Under the pieces are notes generated by a model. The model was not told the DNA's origin. It did no database searches and worked only from the letters and a program-made list of their open reading frames with translations. From Bactericera cockerelli (taxonomy: Eukaryota; Arthropoda; Insecta; Hemiptera; Triozidae), in the NCBI GenBank assembly GCA_024516035.1, contig CM044964.1:5227160-5291159 (forward strand): 64,000 bases of DNA. Direction: 5' to 3'. This document shows, one piece after another, positions 22,991 to 34,635 of the stretch; position 1 is the first letter of the stretch; each line of letters starts with the position of its first letter. Made by a program: the position numbers and the translations under genes.

Positions 22991-23518
22991 TAATCATAAT
23001 CTCGGTTATTATAATACTAATTAAAGTACATTTCGTGTCAGAATTTAGAGCATAAAATAAAATTACAAACGAAGTTATTGTTCTATTTGTTCTTGAATTT
23101 CTTTTGCTTTCCTTTTGATTGCTCTCTCTCGCTTTCTCCGATGTTAGCAGATTCAACTTGGAAACTTTTAACTTTTACTTCTGTACCTACGGAAATTTAA
23201 TTTTATGATAAGGTGAAATTTATTACTGTCACAATTTCGAAACTTTGTAGGAGTTCTAGTCAAAACAAAGTCGGAATTTGTGTAGCTGTCGTAAGCTCGT
23301 TGTAAAATCAGACGCTTCTAGAAGAACTTTTTGCTTCCGAAACTCCTGTAGGTAGCTTAAAAAAACCCCAGGTCCTCGGTTTCGACAGCACTCTCAAAAT
23401 ACCCAAATCTCTCTTGTAACTGTCACACAACGTAATGTAATTGGTTAATTTGAACGCAATAACCAATCAGAGTGTGTTTACGTTGTGCGACGATTGAAAG
23501 AGAGATTTAGGGCTGAAT

Positions 23519-23815
23519 TAAAAAAAAAAGATGAATGATTCACAGCCGTTTTTATTTCGTAGCCATGAAACAGGAGCTACTGTAGACGCTTGTGGTCTAT
23601 GTTGTAGCCTACCCATCCCGTAGTATGCCTCCCCTCTGATAATACTTCCCAATTAGGTGCTGGGTCAACACGAGCGCACCGGAAGGTATCCCTTACAAAC
23701 AATTGTAACCAAATTAAGAATGCAAATTTTTGTCGTCACGGGGGATCGAACCCGGGACCTTTCGCATGACAACATAAATGAAGTAATGCGAAAGCGGTAC
23801 CGGGGCACAACTACC
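23519..23815 (-). mobile_element. SINE-C (tRNA-derived), near full length
   Basis: Reversed copy. The tRNA-like B box reads GGATCGAACCCGGGACC on the plus strand; the body matches the other C copies (CATCCCGTAGTATGCCTCCC, GTGCTGGGTCAACACGAGC). Terminal GTAGC...GCTAC hairpin and A-rich tail. Confidence 0.85.
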
Positions 23816-23819
23816 TAGA

Positions 23820-25140
23820 AGAAAAAAAAATGACAACATAAACAACTTAAGTCGTTAGTAAATGTCGATTTTCCCTATCTTACACATTACGCAGTACGAG
23901 ACTTAGCGCCACAGAGGTATTACAAAAACGTCTATTAATTCCGCCCTTAAAGATTATGAGTGCAACAGTGTTTTTTGGAACGAAGGCAAGGATCTATGTG
24001 GACCTGTGTCATTATCTGAGTGGTAACGAAAATTTACACTGATATAAATAAAAGTATTTAAGCAATGAAATAATAATAATATTAATAAGTATTTTTATCT
24101 TTTTTTGATATACATACATTTGAATTATTATATTATTCATTTAAATCACGTCTCAGTGATGCTTGCCAGGAGGCACAGTAATATTTTCAAACACTGGCAT
24201 ATATCTTTTTTGTAATGATTTTTATACAAGTGGTGGTGGATAATTTTGTAAGATCCACGAATTGCTGTGATGATAATTTTTTCAGCCATGAAGTACTTTT
24301 CGGAAGATGTAAGATCAGTTCACTTTTATCTTTCTTTTATTTTCATTGTTCCTTTTTTATTTTTTATTCTATTTTTGCCAATTATATTTCATAATTTGTA
24401 TTAATAAAGTACTGTTTAATTCTCGCTTCATTTTTAATTTCATTAGGAATAATTCCTAAATTTGTTGGATAAGATGCAAAAAAGTTGCAAATGGCAATGG
24501 ATAATTTACAGATATTTGTAAACCAAATCATTTTTTAATTTTTTTTTAAATTTCAATCATAAGGGGGTTTTAAAATTTTTATAGTAGTTTCTATTAATAA
24601 TAAATCTAGGTATTTATGATAAATATGATAAATAAATAAATAAAGTCATGATTTATTTTACGATATGATTTGACATCAATGGATAGATTTAAACCCGTCA
24701 AACCTATACATATACGAACTTATATCTAGTGGTCTCCAGCACTTACTTTTCAATTCAACAAGGTAGAGAAATACCATAACTTTCATAAAAATAAATTAAT
24801 TACTTTCCCCACCTTCAGCACAAGATTTTTTTATTTTGAAGGTGGGTATATCCTGATTGTTTGTTGAAGATGTTATTGTGAAATATAAATACATGAAATC
24901 TTAAAAAAAAAAAAAAAATACGCCAGGAAGTACTTATTATATAATCTACTAGAAAAGAAAGATCAAAACAAAATTTATTTATCCTCGAAAACGTTGAGCT
25001 ATTAAAAGAGAGACTCATATCCGTAGAAAGAATGCAAAGAAATTCAAGACAGTGTAGAAACAAAAAACAAAATTAGCACTTTAAAGTCTTACAGAACATA
25101 ACAAAAAACGCTTTTACAATTATTCTGCTTACTCTTTTGG
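23820..25140. other. AT-rich DNA, no gene seen
   Basis: Nothing beyond short poly-A/T runs and a (TAAA)n stretch near 24630. Confidence 0.55.
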
Positions 25141-25144
25141 CACC

Positions 25145-25148
<4 letters not shown>

Positions 25149-25219
<71 letters not shown>
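25149..25219. repeat. (GA)n microsatellite
   Basis: About 70 bp of GA with a single C interruption. Confidence 0.97.
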
Positions 25220-25514
25220 CCTGCAACAAGCTAATATAAAATCATTCAGAAACATCGCATAATTTTCCATAAATATACTGAGTGTCCAAGTATTCCTCAA
25301 AGAAAATTTAGCATAAACTCCAGTAGACATTCTGAGATTGAAAAAAGCATAGGAAATTTATCGAAAAATGGAGAAAAAAAAACAATCATTATTTGTATAA
25401 ATGTTTTCGCCCGAAAAATAAACTTGAATTTGATGAAAATATTTTTTTTTTTTTTGTATCATTCTTATGTCTTTGGGTATTATTATTATTATTATACACT
25501 TTATTTTATTTTAT

Positions 25515-25661
25515 TTTTTTTTTTTTAATGGGGTTTAACGTCGCTTTCAACTGCCATGGTCATATCACGACGGGGGTTTTACCCTCCATTCGCAGGAAAC
25601 TCACAAACCTGCTACTCACATTGACCTCACCCAGCCTGAGTGGGGCCGGGAAAAGCCAGCG
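25515..25661 (-). mobile_element. SINE-D, 5S head truncated
   Basis: Poly-T followed by the D core, nearly identical to 7660-7800, stopping at AAAAGCCAGCG before the 5S-like head. This 5' truncation is expected from incomplete reverse transcription. Confidence 0.85.
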
Positions 25662-25663
25662 TT

Positions 25664-25838
25664 ATTAATAAGGACATAATTACATACAACACAGATAATT
25701 ACAAATTAATATACGATTTAAGAAGAAGTAAAAATAAAAAAAAAAAAATGCAGAAAAAATAAACAAGAATATACATAATATATGTCCTAACTAAAGGGCG
25801 GGGTTATTTGGCAGTCTCTTCCACCCAACCCTTTCATT
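25664..25838 (-). mobile_element. LINE 3' tail, family T
   Basis: Reversed; the hairpin has lost part of one arm (GTTATTTGGCAGTCTCTTCC on the plus strand), but TATGTCCTAACTAAAGGGCG is intact. Confidence 0.8.
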
Positions 25839-25927
25839 ATGATCATTAATTAAATGTCCCTGATACCTAAATACCTGATACCTAACATTTTGTAATATTA
25901 TTTGCATTAAAAACCGAGGTTCAAACG

Positions 25928-26058
25928 ATCTCAGTAGCTTCGTTGATAAGGCCGCGGACTGTAACCTGTCAGTGGAGGTCAGTGGTTCGAGTCAAGGTTT
26001 CAGCGTAGATTTAGTAAAGCTATAGTTTGAGAAACTGTGATATGGGAATATGATTACT
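25928..26058 (+). mobile_element. SINE-B (tRNA-derived)
   Basis: Head CTCAGTAGCTTCGTTGATAAG, B box GGTTCGAGTC and the GCGTAGATTTAGTAAAGC body; the terminal hairpin is degraded. Confidence 0.75.
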
Positions 26059-26064
26059 TAATAA

Positions 26065-26330
26065 GTAGTCATCGTTGCCGAGTGAGTGAGTGCGCTAGAC
26101 ATTGCACGTTATTTTTCTGCTGTGTATTTGGATGTTTCCACTCATACCTCGTGAGGAAAAATGAGTAGTTTCTTGTCTGAGCAACGACCAGTGGCGGCAT
26201 TACCAGAGTATAAATAAATTAATGCAATATAATTTGAAAAGTGAAGAAGGCTCTTAGTAATGCTACGCTACATATAAAAATTGTGCAGAGGCCTTGTGCT
26301 TCACCACCAATAAAATCATACATACAAACA
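26065..26330 (+). mobile_element. SINE-F with deleted B box
   Basis: Aligns with 7024-7332, but the segment holding the B box is missing after CATTGCACG. The internal promoter is therefore broken. Confidence 0.8.
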
Positions 26331-26399
26331 AATATGATAGCTCAAAAATTTATTCTATCTACCTATCTCTTATTAGATTATAGTGGTGCATGTCAACAT

Positions 26400-26545
26400 C
26401 GATGGTCATATTGGTCATACACACCACTCAATAACTTATTAATTTGTTCATATCTCCGTTCGACGACATTTTTTGAAAATAATCTGAGATTATTTGAGCT
26501 ATAGGTCAGAATTTTTCTATGAAAAAACTGGTACACCCTGTATAT
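26400..26545 (-). mobile_element. Solo end of a CAGGGTG-type inverted-repeat element
   Basis: Ends GGTACACCCTGTATA, the same CACCCTGTA end shared by the elements at 32900 and 46817. A small palindrome AATAATCTGAGATTATT lies inside. The partner end is not found nearby. Confidence 0.45.
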
Positions 26546-26699
26546 TCTATGTACACATAACGCGAACAACTTGTTCCTATAAAGCACGATATATCTGAAC
26601 TGAATGAAAGAATGCGAGTTCGGAGCATTAGATTTAATGTGTTGTTCTTCATTATTAACTTTGTCAGGAGTGAAAATAATTTCTCAATGCAATTTGTTC

Positions 26700-26732
26700 T
26701 CCACCTCCTCTTCTCTCTCTTTCTCTCTCTCT

Positions 26733-26796
<64 letters not shown>
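26700..26796. repeat. (CT)n microsatellite
   Basis: About 95 bp, almost perfect in the second half. Confidence 0.97.
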
Positions 26797-26798
<2 letters not shown>

Positions 26799-27642
26799 GT
26801 CGTGAAAGTGACGCTCTCAAAATATTGGTGATAAATTACAAATATCTATTATAAATAACTGTTTTTCAATTATAAAGTGTTGTTTTTTTGGTCATTTAAA
26901 CATATATTTATTGGTGTTATATAAGAAAAGTGGACTTTACATACAAATTATAAGCTAAATTTACGAAAAACTTACCGACTTGGAACCTGGTTCTGAATCC
27001 TTTGTTTGGTGCACACTCAAACTATAACCGAGTTTATAACAATACAAATCTATAGTTATCTTGATTACATTAATTGTACAGTTCATTTTGTGCTTCATAC
27101 TCTCAAAAATTAAGTAAAAGTGGTTAATTTGTGATATAATTCATAATTTTTTCTCAATAATAAATCAGATTTTCTAAATTATTTATAATCGGAAAAGATC
27201 GTTTTCAGTCGTGAAAACGAACAAGTACACTATTTACGAAAGATAACATCAAAAGGAAAAAACAAAACAAAATAAGTCGCGAAAATTTAAAAGATTAAAA
27301 TTCCACTGTTGTTACTAATTTTTAAAACTAATCTTTTTCAAGAAATCTAACGTCAAACGGGACGGTTCGGTATCTTTGATCTCGGTTGAAAGCAGACTAT
27401 CTGTCTGTTTCAATTTTTTTTTTTGAACTGGTTAGTATTTATTTTATTATTATAAACTCTCAAACATTCCCGCGGTTTCAATTCATTCAATTAATAATAC
27501 CGAACCAAATATCTAGCTACCTGAACTAGATTGATAAGAGACCATTCATTCAGTGGTTAACAACAACACTACCTGATAACATTGTGATAATCTGATAATA
27601 ATCCTAGTGTAGTGGTCTACCTACCTCGTTCTGTCTACCAAC

Positions 27643-28647
27643 ATGAACAACTGCGGAGCTTGTAAGGAGCCAATGCCTTCGGATGGAGACGGAGTGACCT
27701 GTTCCTTATGTTTAAAAATGCTGCATTATGATTGCTCCACCCTCAAAGCTATCTCATGGAGGACAATGGGTCCTAGGAGGAAAGCAGCTTGGAGGTGTGC
27801 GTCTTGTAAGGGCAAAAAGAACGGAGAATCTGATCCTGAAGATGAAGAAGAGGAGACCTTCAGTGAGACGCAGGAGACACTACCTGTGCCGACGGACATG
27901 AGGCAGATGATGGATATGGTGGAGAGGAGACTGGAGGTGATGGAGACCAGGATGGAGAAGATGCTGACCACAGCTGACACCAAGGCCACTAAGAAGTTCG
28001 AAGATTTCATTACGAGTTTAAATTACTACGGTAATAAGGTGGATGATGCAACAAAATCGGTGAAGTCAATGGAACAGAAGCTGGTTATGATGGAGAAAAG
28101 ATTAGACAAAAGCGAGGCTGAAAACAAGGAACTGAAGACAAGACTTCGAAACACGGAAATCCAGTTGAATGAAATTATACAGAAGGATTTTAATACACAA
28201 CTCGAGATCACTGGAATTAAAGACAAGGAAATTGATGCTGAAGTGGCGGTCAGGACGATTCTTGAGAAGGCAGGAGTCACACCAGGTGAGAAACCACATA
28301 AAATAAAAAAGATAACAAAACCTGTCGGGGAGAACAAACAATATGAAAAAACTTCAATTCATGTCCTGTTCAAGACCAAGGACGATAGAAATGATGTACT
28401 GACAAAAATAAGAAAAGGGAAAGTATATAATGTGCTGGGGAATACGATTAATAAAGATATGTCACCTATCTCAATTAATGAAGCTCTATGTCCTTATTAC
28501 AAAAAACTGATGCATGAAGTAAGTAAAATAAAAAAGGAGAAAAGATACGCGTTCCTGTGGACTCGAGATGGAAACATCCTGCTGAAGAAAACCACCGAGG
28601 GTGGTATTATGAGAATTACGTCTATGGATGATCTAGGAAAATTGTAA
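27643..28647 (+). CDS. LINE ORF1 protein: PHD finger, coiled coil, FP25K-like C-terminus
   Basis: 334 residues. Residues 4-55 are a C4HC3 PHD-type finger (C4, C7, C20, C23, H28, C31, C52, C55). An acidic patch (62-75) and a long heptad-rich coiled coil (about 86-180) follow. The C-terminal region has INEALCPYYKKLMHEVSK and RYAFLWTRDGNILLKK followed by an ITSMDDL end. This matches the C-terminal domain shared between baculovirus FP25K and many insect LINE ORF1 proteins. The expected role is to bind the element RNA as a multimer and accompany it to the target. The ATG at 27643 follows non-coding AT-rich sequence and begins right before the first zinc ligand, which supports the start. No frameshift. 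Confidence 0.92.
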   Translation: MNNCGACKEPMPSDGDGVTCSLCLKMLHYDCSTLKAISWRTMGPRRKAAWRCASCKGKKNGESDPEDEEEETFSETQETLPVPTDMRQMMDMVERRLEVMETRMEKMLTTADTKATKKFEDFITSLNYYGNKVDDATKSVKSMEQKLVMMEKRLDKSEAENKELKTRLRNTEIQLNEIIQKDFNTQLEITGIKDKEIDAEVAVRTILEKAGVTPGEKPHKIKKITKPVGENKQYEKTSIHVLFKTKDDRNDVLTKIRKGKVYNVLGNTINKDMSPISINEALCPYYKKLMHEVSKIKKEKRYAFLWTRDGNILLKKTTEGGIMRITSMDDLGKL

Positions 28648-28708
28648 GACTACCCCACCCACTATATATACTTTATTATTACCTTTATATAATTTTATTT
28701 ATTTACCC

Positions 28709-31642
28709 ATGAGCCTATTGAATAATAATTTATCTTTGTTAAGAAATATTCAAAATATAAAACCCAAATGTGAGATAATCAATGAAATCGATGAATGGCA
28801 AAAGTTATTAGATCAGGATACCCTTTCTGCTGTACATATAAATATCCGAAGCATACATTTGAACTGGGATTTAATGTGTTGCAGACTTAAAGATGTACTA
28901 CCTAAATTAGATTTGATAATACTAACAGAGGTCAACATTAAACACGATGAAGCAGCTACTTATCAGCTCAGGAACTTTTCTCAAATATTTAAATGCAGAA
29001 CTAGAAGAAGGGGAGGTGGATTAATTGTTTATTATAAGGATTACTTAGCTGTAGAAGATGTCGAATATCATTTGGATGAAGCGGAAAACTTATTTTTAAG
29101 AATAACACACCTGGAAAAAAATCTTAAATTTGTATTATTACCTATATACCGTCCCCCAAATAATAATGTAACCCGTTTTTTAAGTGACCTGAGCTTTTGC
29201 CTGCAAAATGTTTGCAAAAGAGATGAAATGGTGATTATGTTAGGAGATTTAAATATATGCACTCTGAAAAGGTCTAGTGAAAATTCATCATACTTGAACA
29301 TACTCTACAGTAATGCCGTTTTACCCTCCATATCTACGATCACTAGAGAAGAAATAGTCGCAGGCAATCCTACCAAATCATGTATAGACCACATTAACTA
29401 TAGACTAACCAATAATAATCTATCCGCCATCTCGACAGTTATTACAGAGAAGCTTGCTGATCATTATTTTACAGCTATAAGAATAAACAAGAAAAATAAA
29501 ACGAAAAACCAACCCGGACCCCCAAAGTTTATCGACGTCATAATAAACAAAGAGGTTGACAGGAAAATTCTGCAAGCGGACTGGGACTCAATGTTACAAA
29601 TTCAAGATCCTATAAATCTATACAACAGTATAAGATCCCAATTCAGTCAAATTTACGACTCCTCAACTAAAACTTTAAAACAGAAAGACAATATTGATTC
29701 CATGCCGTGGGTTAATACACAGATATTAAGAGAAATAAAATTAAAAAACATCCTTCTACAGAAATGGCAAAAAAATAAGAATAATGTATTTTTTTACGAA
29801 GAATATAAAAAACAACGTAACATAACAACAAATCTAATAAAAAAAGTAAAAAGAATTTATATTTACAAAATGTTCAAAGATGCGCAGGGAGATATGTTGA
29901 AGACCTGGAGACTTATCAATAATTTAATGGACCGAAAAATAAAAGAACCAGTAGAAATTAAAATACAGCGAAATTTTCAATCACAAGATTTAAACCGTCT
30001 CTCTAATGACTTTAACAATAACTTTATACAACAAGTCCTGGAAATTAGGAATCAAAACGCTGGCCCACTGCTTGACGTTCAAACATTAGAACATAAACTA
30101 CACAGCGAAACATCGAGTATGTTCATCCGCCCAGCGTCCGAAAAAGATATCGGGTCGATCCTAAAAAATATTAAAAAAACCGGCAAAGGGGTAGATGACA
30201 TAAGAAGTAGGGACATAACAAATAATAAGATCCTAATACCGGTAATTACTCAACTGATTAATTTGATGCTAAAAAAATCCACCATACCATTTCCTTTAAA
30301 AACCTCATGCATAACTCCACTGTTCAAAAAGGGAAAACCCGATGTCTTAAGAAACTACCGGCCAGTCGGATCCCTTCCTATAATCGAAAAAGTGCTCGAA
30401 AAGTACATTAATATACAATTAAAAAAATATCTAGAGTCAAATAATGTAATACCTACTTTTCAGCACGGATTTCAAAGCGGTAGAAGTACAATAACGCTTC
30501 TTCAAGAATTTGCCAACCTAATTAATACGGCACTAGATGAGCGGAAATGTGTTGTTGTCCTCCTACTGGACCTGAGCTTCGCGTTCGACACCTGTGACCA
30601 CCAGATCCTGCTGAAAAAGTTCCGGGACGTCGGGATCACACATCCCATATTCTCCGAGTACCTCAAGAACAGGAAGCAGGTAACACGCCTGGGACAGATC
30701 TTCAGTGATGAGGTGCAAGTGAATCAGGGGCTGAGTCAAGGTGGAATTAATTCTCCGACTTGGTACAACATCTACACTTACGATGTTAAATACTTACACA
30801 GAACTGGTATCCTGCGGATGTTCGCCGATGACAGCTGTATCATCTCTATTCATAAAGATGTCAAAACAGCAATCTCCATGGCTCAATCAGACTTCATTAA
30901 CCTGCAAAAATACTTGTACAATAATAAAATATTCCTAAATGAAAAGAAGACGGAAGCCCTGATCCTCGGTTACATGAGCAGAAGATTGGATCTAAACGAA
31001 AATAAAATAGTCTGTCACAACCGCCACTGCCTCGAGTTGAAAACCTATGAGACAGCATGCCATTGTCATGGGATTGATTATAAAGAAGAGGCGAAATATC
31101 TTGGATTAGTTATTGATAATGAACTCAAGATGAATACACATGTATATTATTTGTGTAACAAACTCAGAACTCTAAAATATAAGTTAATAAAAATAAATGC
31201 TGCAAGCCTTCCAATGTCTACCAAAGTAACAATATATTTTTCTCTCATAGATTCTTTACTAAGATACGGTGTCACCCTGTACAATTATGCACCGAAGTAT
31301 GCCCTGGACCCATTATATTTACAACAGAGGAAAATAAGAAATATTCTATTCCACCAAAAGAATGTAGCCTGCCTTACACCTGACGAATTATCAACCTTTG
31401 TTTTGCTGTCACAGAACTTTTTTGATGAGCGCTATCGACAACTAACCGACCAACCGTACGAGCTTAGGACACAAAGATTTCAACGTCCGAATGTTTTCAC
31501 AATAACATATGGCCAAAGAAAGCTAGATTATGTTATGCCAACACTTCTAAATAATTATTGTGGGGACTTTCTGTATGAAGAAAATAGAAACTGTCTGAAG
31601 GGCAAAATAAAGAAAAGCATTTTATCCAAGAGACGTACATAA
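28709..31642 (+). CDS. LINE ORF2: APE-type endonuclease and reverse transcriptase
   Basis: 977 residues, a usual length for this group. The endonuclease occupies about 38-258: NIRS (45-48), catalytic-type E74 in LTEVN, RRGGG (100-104), YRPP (147-150), GDLN (179-182), SCIDH (224-228) and DHY (251-253). The RT follows: FKKG (539-542), YRPVGSLP (550-557), DLSFAFD (621-627, catalytic D621), QGGINSP (677-683) and FADD (705-708, catalytic D707/D708). A thumb/C-terminal region runs to 977 with no RNase H. The enzyme would nick target DNA and prime cDNA synthesis from the element's 3' end. The frame is unbroken and all metal-binding residues are present. NEIN or TETW are commoner than TEVN at E74, but the Glu is kept. 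Confidence 0.95.
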   Translation: MSLLNNNLSLLRNIQNIKPKCEIINEIDEWQKLLDQDTLSAVHINIRSIHLNWDLMCCRLKDVLPKLDLIILTEVNIKHDEAATYQLRNFSQIFKCRTRRRGGGLIVYYKDYLAVEDVEYHLDEAENLFLRITHLEKNLKFVLLPIYRPPNNNVTRFLSDLSFCLQNVCKRDEMVIMLGDLNICTLKRSSENSSYLNILYSNAVLPSISTITREEIVAGNPTKSCIDHINYRLTNNNLSAISTVITEKLADHYFTAIRINKKNKTKNQPGPPKFIDVIINKEVDRKILQADWDSMLQIQDPINLYNSIRSQFSQIYDSSTKTLKQKDNIDSMPWVNTQILREIKLKNILLQKWQKNKNNVFFYEEYKKQRNITTNLIKKVKRIYIYKMFKDAQGDMLKTWRLINNLMDRKIKEPVEIKIQRNFQSQDLNRLSNDFNNNFIQQVLEIRNQNAGPLLDVQTLEHKLHSETSSMFIRPASEKDIGSILKNIKKTGKGVDDIRSRDITNNKILIPVITQLINLMLKKSTIPFPLKTSCITPLFKKGKPDVLRNYRPVGSLPIIEKVLEKYINIQLKKYLESNNVIPTFQHGFQSGRSTITLLQEFANLINTALDERKCVVVLLLDLSFAFDTCDHQILLKKFRDVGITHPIFSEYLKNRKQVTRLGQIFSDEVQVNQGLSQGGINSPTWYNIYTYDVKYLHRTGILRMFADDSCIISIHKDVKTAISMAQSDFINLQKYLYNNKIFLNEKKTEALILGYMSRRLDLNENKIVCHNRHCLELKTYETACHCHGIDYKEEAKYLGLVIDNELKMNTHVYYLCNKLRTLKYKLIKINAASLPMSTKVTIYFSLIDSLLRYGVTLYNYAPKYALDPLYLQQRKIRNILFHQKNVACLTPDELSTFVLLSQNFFDERYRQLTDQPYELRTQRFQRPNVFTITYGQRKLDYVMPTLLNNYCGDFLYEENRNCLKGKIKKSILSKRRT

Positions 31643-31667
31643 CAATGGTTGGGAATGTTGGGATGTA

Positions 31668-31853
31668 CATAATAATATCGCCTTATTTGTGCTGCCCGAT
31701 TGGGACTATTGAGTCCCATTATTGGAGCAGTAAGCGCAAGACGTGTTGTTGTGTGGTGGGGGTCCAAATTGGGAGGATAATGTCATGTCCCGGCTGGGGT
31801 TCGAACCCGCGGCCTCTGGAATATCTGGATTCATGTGAGCCACCGAGATAGAT
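31668..31853 (-). mobile_element. SINE-A nested in the LINE 3' UTR
   Basis: Reversed SINE-A with B box (GGGTTCGAACCC on the plus strand); the A-box end is truncated (GTGAGCCACCGAGATAG on the plus strand). It begins only about 25 bp after the ORF2 stop. Confidence 0.85.
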
Positions 31854-32270
31854 TTCTTATTTGATTATGAATTCAGATTTCTCTTTCTTTTTTATATTTT
31901 TTTATATTTCTTTTTTATATTTTTTTATATCATTTTTCATGAAGTATTTTTCCTTATTTTTTCTATATTTGTAAATAACATTTATGTATCTATTTAGCTA
32001 CATTATCTAGTACCACCTGATTAAAATGTCAACTTAACATAGTTCTGTACAATAGTTTGCTTAACTAGAGTGTCACTCAGTCGCTACAATATAATATAAT
32101 ATTATTATGTATTATCACAGTAAATTTACATGTAACATTAAGCTAGATAGCATATTTAGGGTATGAGAGCAAATCTCCATCAAAAGTTAGAATTAGCTTA
32201 GGAGATTCTTATTATTGTAAAAATCTTTAAACCAAATAAATATAAAATTCAATTCAAAAAAAATTCAAAA

Positions 32271-32890
32271 TTCCCTCTCCCTCTCTCTCTCTCTCTTTCT
32301 TCTCTCTCTCTCTTTCTCTCTCTTTCTCTTGCTCTCTCTCTCCTTCTCTCTTTCTCTCTCACTTCCTATTTCAATATTTTTCTCTCTCGTGTACGTTTTA
32401 GCTCTAACTCTATCTCCTTTTCTATCTTACCCCTCCTCTTCCTTTATATCTCTCTCTGCCTCCCTCACTTCCAATTTCAATGCTTTTTCTCCTTCCCTTT
32501 CTCTCCCACTATATCTGTCTTTTTCTCTCTCTGCTTTCCTCACATCCTAATTCAATCTTTTTTCTCTCTCTCATACTTTTTTGCTCTCACTCTATCTACT
32601 TTTCTATCTTGCCCTTTCTCTCCCACTATGTCTCTGTCTCTCTCACATTCTATATCAATCTCTTTTCTCTTCCACTATATCTCTCTCTTGTTCTTCATCT
32701 ATCTCCCTTTCTATCTTACCCTTTCTCTCCCATTATATCTCTCTGCTTCCCTCAGATCCTATTTCAATCTTTTTCTCTCTTGCCCTTTCTCTTCAACTAT
32801 ATCACTCACTTGTTCTCACTCTATCTCCTTTTCTATCTTACCCTTTCTCTCCCACTATATCTTTCTCTTTCTCTCTTTGTCTCGCTCACA
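32271..32890. repeat. CT-rich low-complexity tract, about 620 bp
   Basis: Imperfect (CT)n with interspersed CTATCT, TTTCT and CCCTTTCTCTCCCACTATAT blocks that recur about every 100 bp, hinting at higher-order duplication. Confidence 0.9.
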
Positions 32891-32899
32891 TCCTGTTTA

Positions 32900-34575
32900 T
32901 ACAGGGTGTCCCGTATACAGATGCAAATATTTTGAGGGTAGGTTCAGCCCACCGTGGACTATCATATGAGCGAAACTTGCAGTGGGGCATTTTGCTTCGT
33001 TAAAGAGTTATGGCCAAATCCCTGTTTTTCCCACAGGTCTAGAGGTCACAAAAAAAAAAAAAATTGATTTTTCAATGTTTTCCCTTTCGTGAATTTAGAG
33101 TACTTCTACAATTGCAATTCTGCGTATCACTAGGTAAAAAAATACCCTTTGCTATTTTGTTTCAATAAATACAAAGTTCTTTCAGACGCTTGAAGGAACG
33201 AATGAGATACGCCTTATCAAACGGCACCAGAAGGAGAGAAACACATCTTTCATATTTTGAATCTGGGCGCTAATGCATTTTGAAGAACACTCGATGCCTG
33301 AATGTGTGACTATTTTTGTGCGAACTGCAAGTTATAAATGAAAATTTACTGAGTACTATTAGTTCTATTAACCAACTATATCAATCAAATCTAATAGTTA
33401 AAATAACAAGGCGATCAATTTGTTCGGTGGAAGAGAAAGCCACAAGCTTTAATTCTCGCCCTTGGTTCGCTACATATTCTTTTGGGTTCTTTTCATTTCA
33501 TGTCCTGTGTTGCAGAATGTATCATGTTTGTATCACTACAAACATGTATCACTGTATCACCACCCTTGATCAGTCTTTGTTTATATTTATTTCACAAAAT
33601 GTTACCATGTTCATTGTAAAAAAAAATGTAAATAAAGCTTGGTCCAATTGTTTATAAAATAAAAATAAAGTATTTTAATAATAATAGTAACCTTAAGGTT
33701 GGATTTTCGAGTTTTACCCAAGGTTAATTTTCGGCACTATTTGTTATGTTTTTGATATCATGATTGTGATAAACACAAAAATGATATTTTTAATTTTACT
33801 TCTAAAAATAAAATCATATTTTTTGTTGGTAGCACAGAGTCTTTCTCCATGCGTATTCTTTTTCCATAATTACACCACCGGTTGCTGCTTTCGTTGCAGC
33901 CTCTCTCATTTTTTCCTCATGATAACCCTGTGATTCCGTAACCCCATTCACATAAAAGTTCACACAGACCGACCACTGTGAATGATCAATTTCCTTCTGT
34001 TAAACATCCCAGAGCAGTGTATTTATACCTCAAATTACGCGCCAATTCTGTTAAAATTCAGCCAACTTTGAATTTTCCATCATGATTCAGAAGTGTTTTT
34101 TGAGCTTTGTGTGTACTGTGTTCCATGATCTTTAAAGTAATATAAATGAGCTTTCTTTTTTATAAAACCAAACATAATAGGGTATTTTTTTATTTAGTGA
34201 TCCGCAGAATTGCAATTGTAGAAGTACTCTAAATTCACGAAAGGGAAAACAGGGAAAAATCAAATTTTAGAAAAGTATTGAACTTATGATTAAACATTTT
34301 TCTGGTCTTTCAATATTTTTTCATGTAACCTACTGCATTTGAAGGGAAATATGCATGACTATCCATACAAGAAGTTAAAAATTACTTACTGGCTATCATT
34401 TCTTTGAAAACGTGCATCGATCCAAGTGACCTCTAGACCTGTGGGAAAAACAGGGATTTGGCCATAACTCTTTAACGAAGCAAAATGCCCCACTGCAAGT
34501 TTCGCTCATATGATAGTCCACGGTGGGCTGAACCTACTCTCAAAATATTTGCATCTGTATACGAGACACCCTGTA
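32900..34575. mobile_element. Long-inverted-repeat element, 1676 bp, TA-flanked
   Basis: Starts TACAGGGTGTCCCGTATACA and ends with its inverse. The outer arms (about 150 bp; left 32900-33050, right 34430-34575) differ at only about two bases. A second pair of arms (33055-33150 against 34175-34265) sits inside, displaced by extra sequence on the right. TA flanks both ends (32898-32899, 34576-34577), as in Tc1/mariner-like elements. It has no coding sequence, and it interrupts a CT tract that resumes on the far side. Confidence 0.85.
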
Positions 34576-34589
34576 TATTCATATCAGTT

Positions 34590-34635
34590 TGCATTGCACG
34601 GATCGGCTCTTTTTCTAGACCACCCTGTATACATA
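34590..34635. mobile_element. Solo terminus, CACCCTGTATA type
   Basis: Ends TCTAGACCACCCTGTATACA, like the right end of the element at 46817, with no partner. A short CT tract (34645-34715) follows. Confidence 0.5.

Larger units (their letters stand above)
27330..32270 (+). mobile_element. Non-LTR retrotransposon (jockey/CR1 group), apparently full length
   Basis: A two-ORF LINE with a 5' UTR of up to about 300 bp, ORF1 (27643-28647), a 61-bp gap, ORF2 (28709-31642) and a 3' UTR ending in AATAAA (32235-32240) and AATTCAAA-type repeats. The 5' boundary is estimated and I could not identify the target-site duplication. There is no RNase H domain, unlike I-type elements. The 3' UTR carries a reversed SINE-A at 31668-31853. 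Both ORFs are uninterrupted, so the copy could be mobilisation-competent apart from that insertion. Confidence 0.85.

Noticed and set aside
27726..28341. Reverse-strand ORFs over LINE ORF1
   Set aside because: Shadows of the real ORF1 frame.
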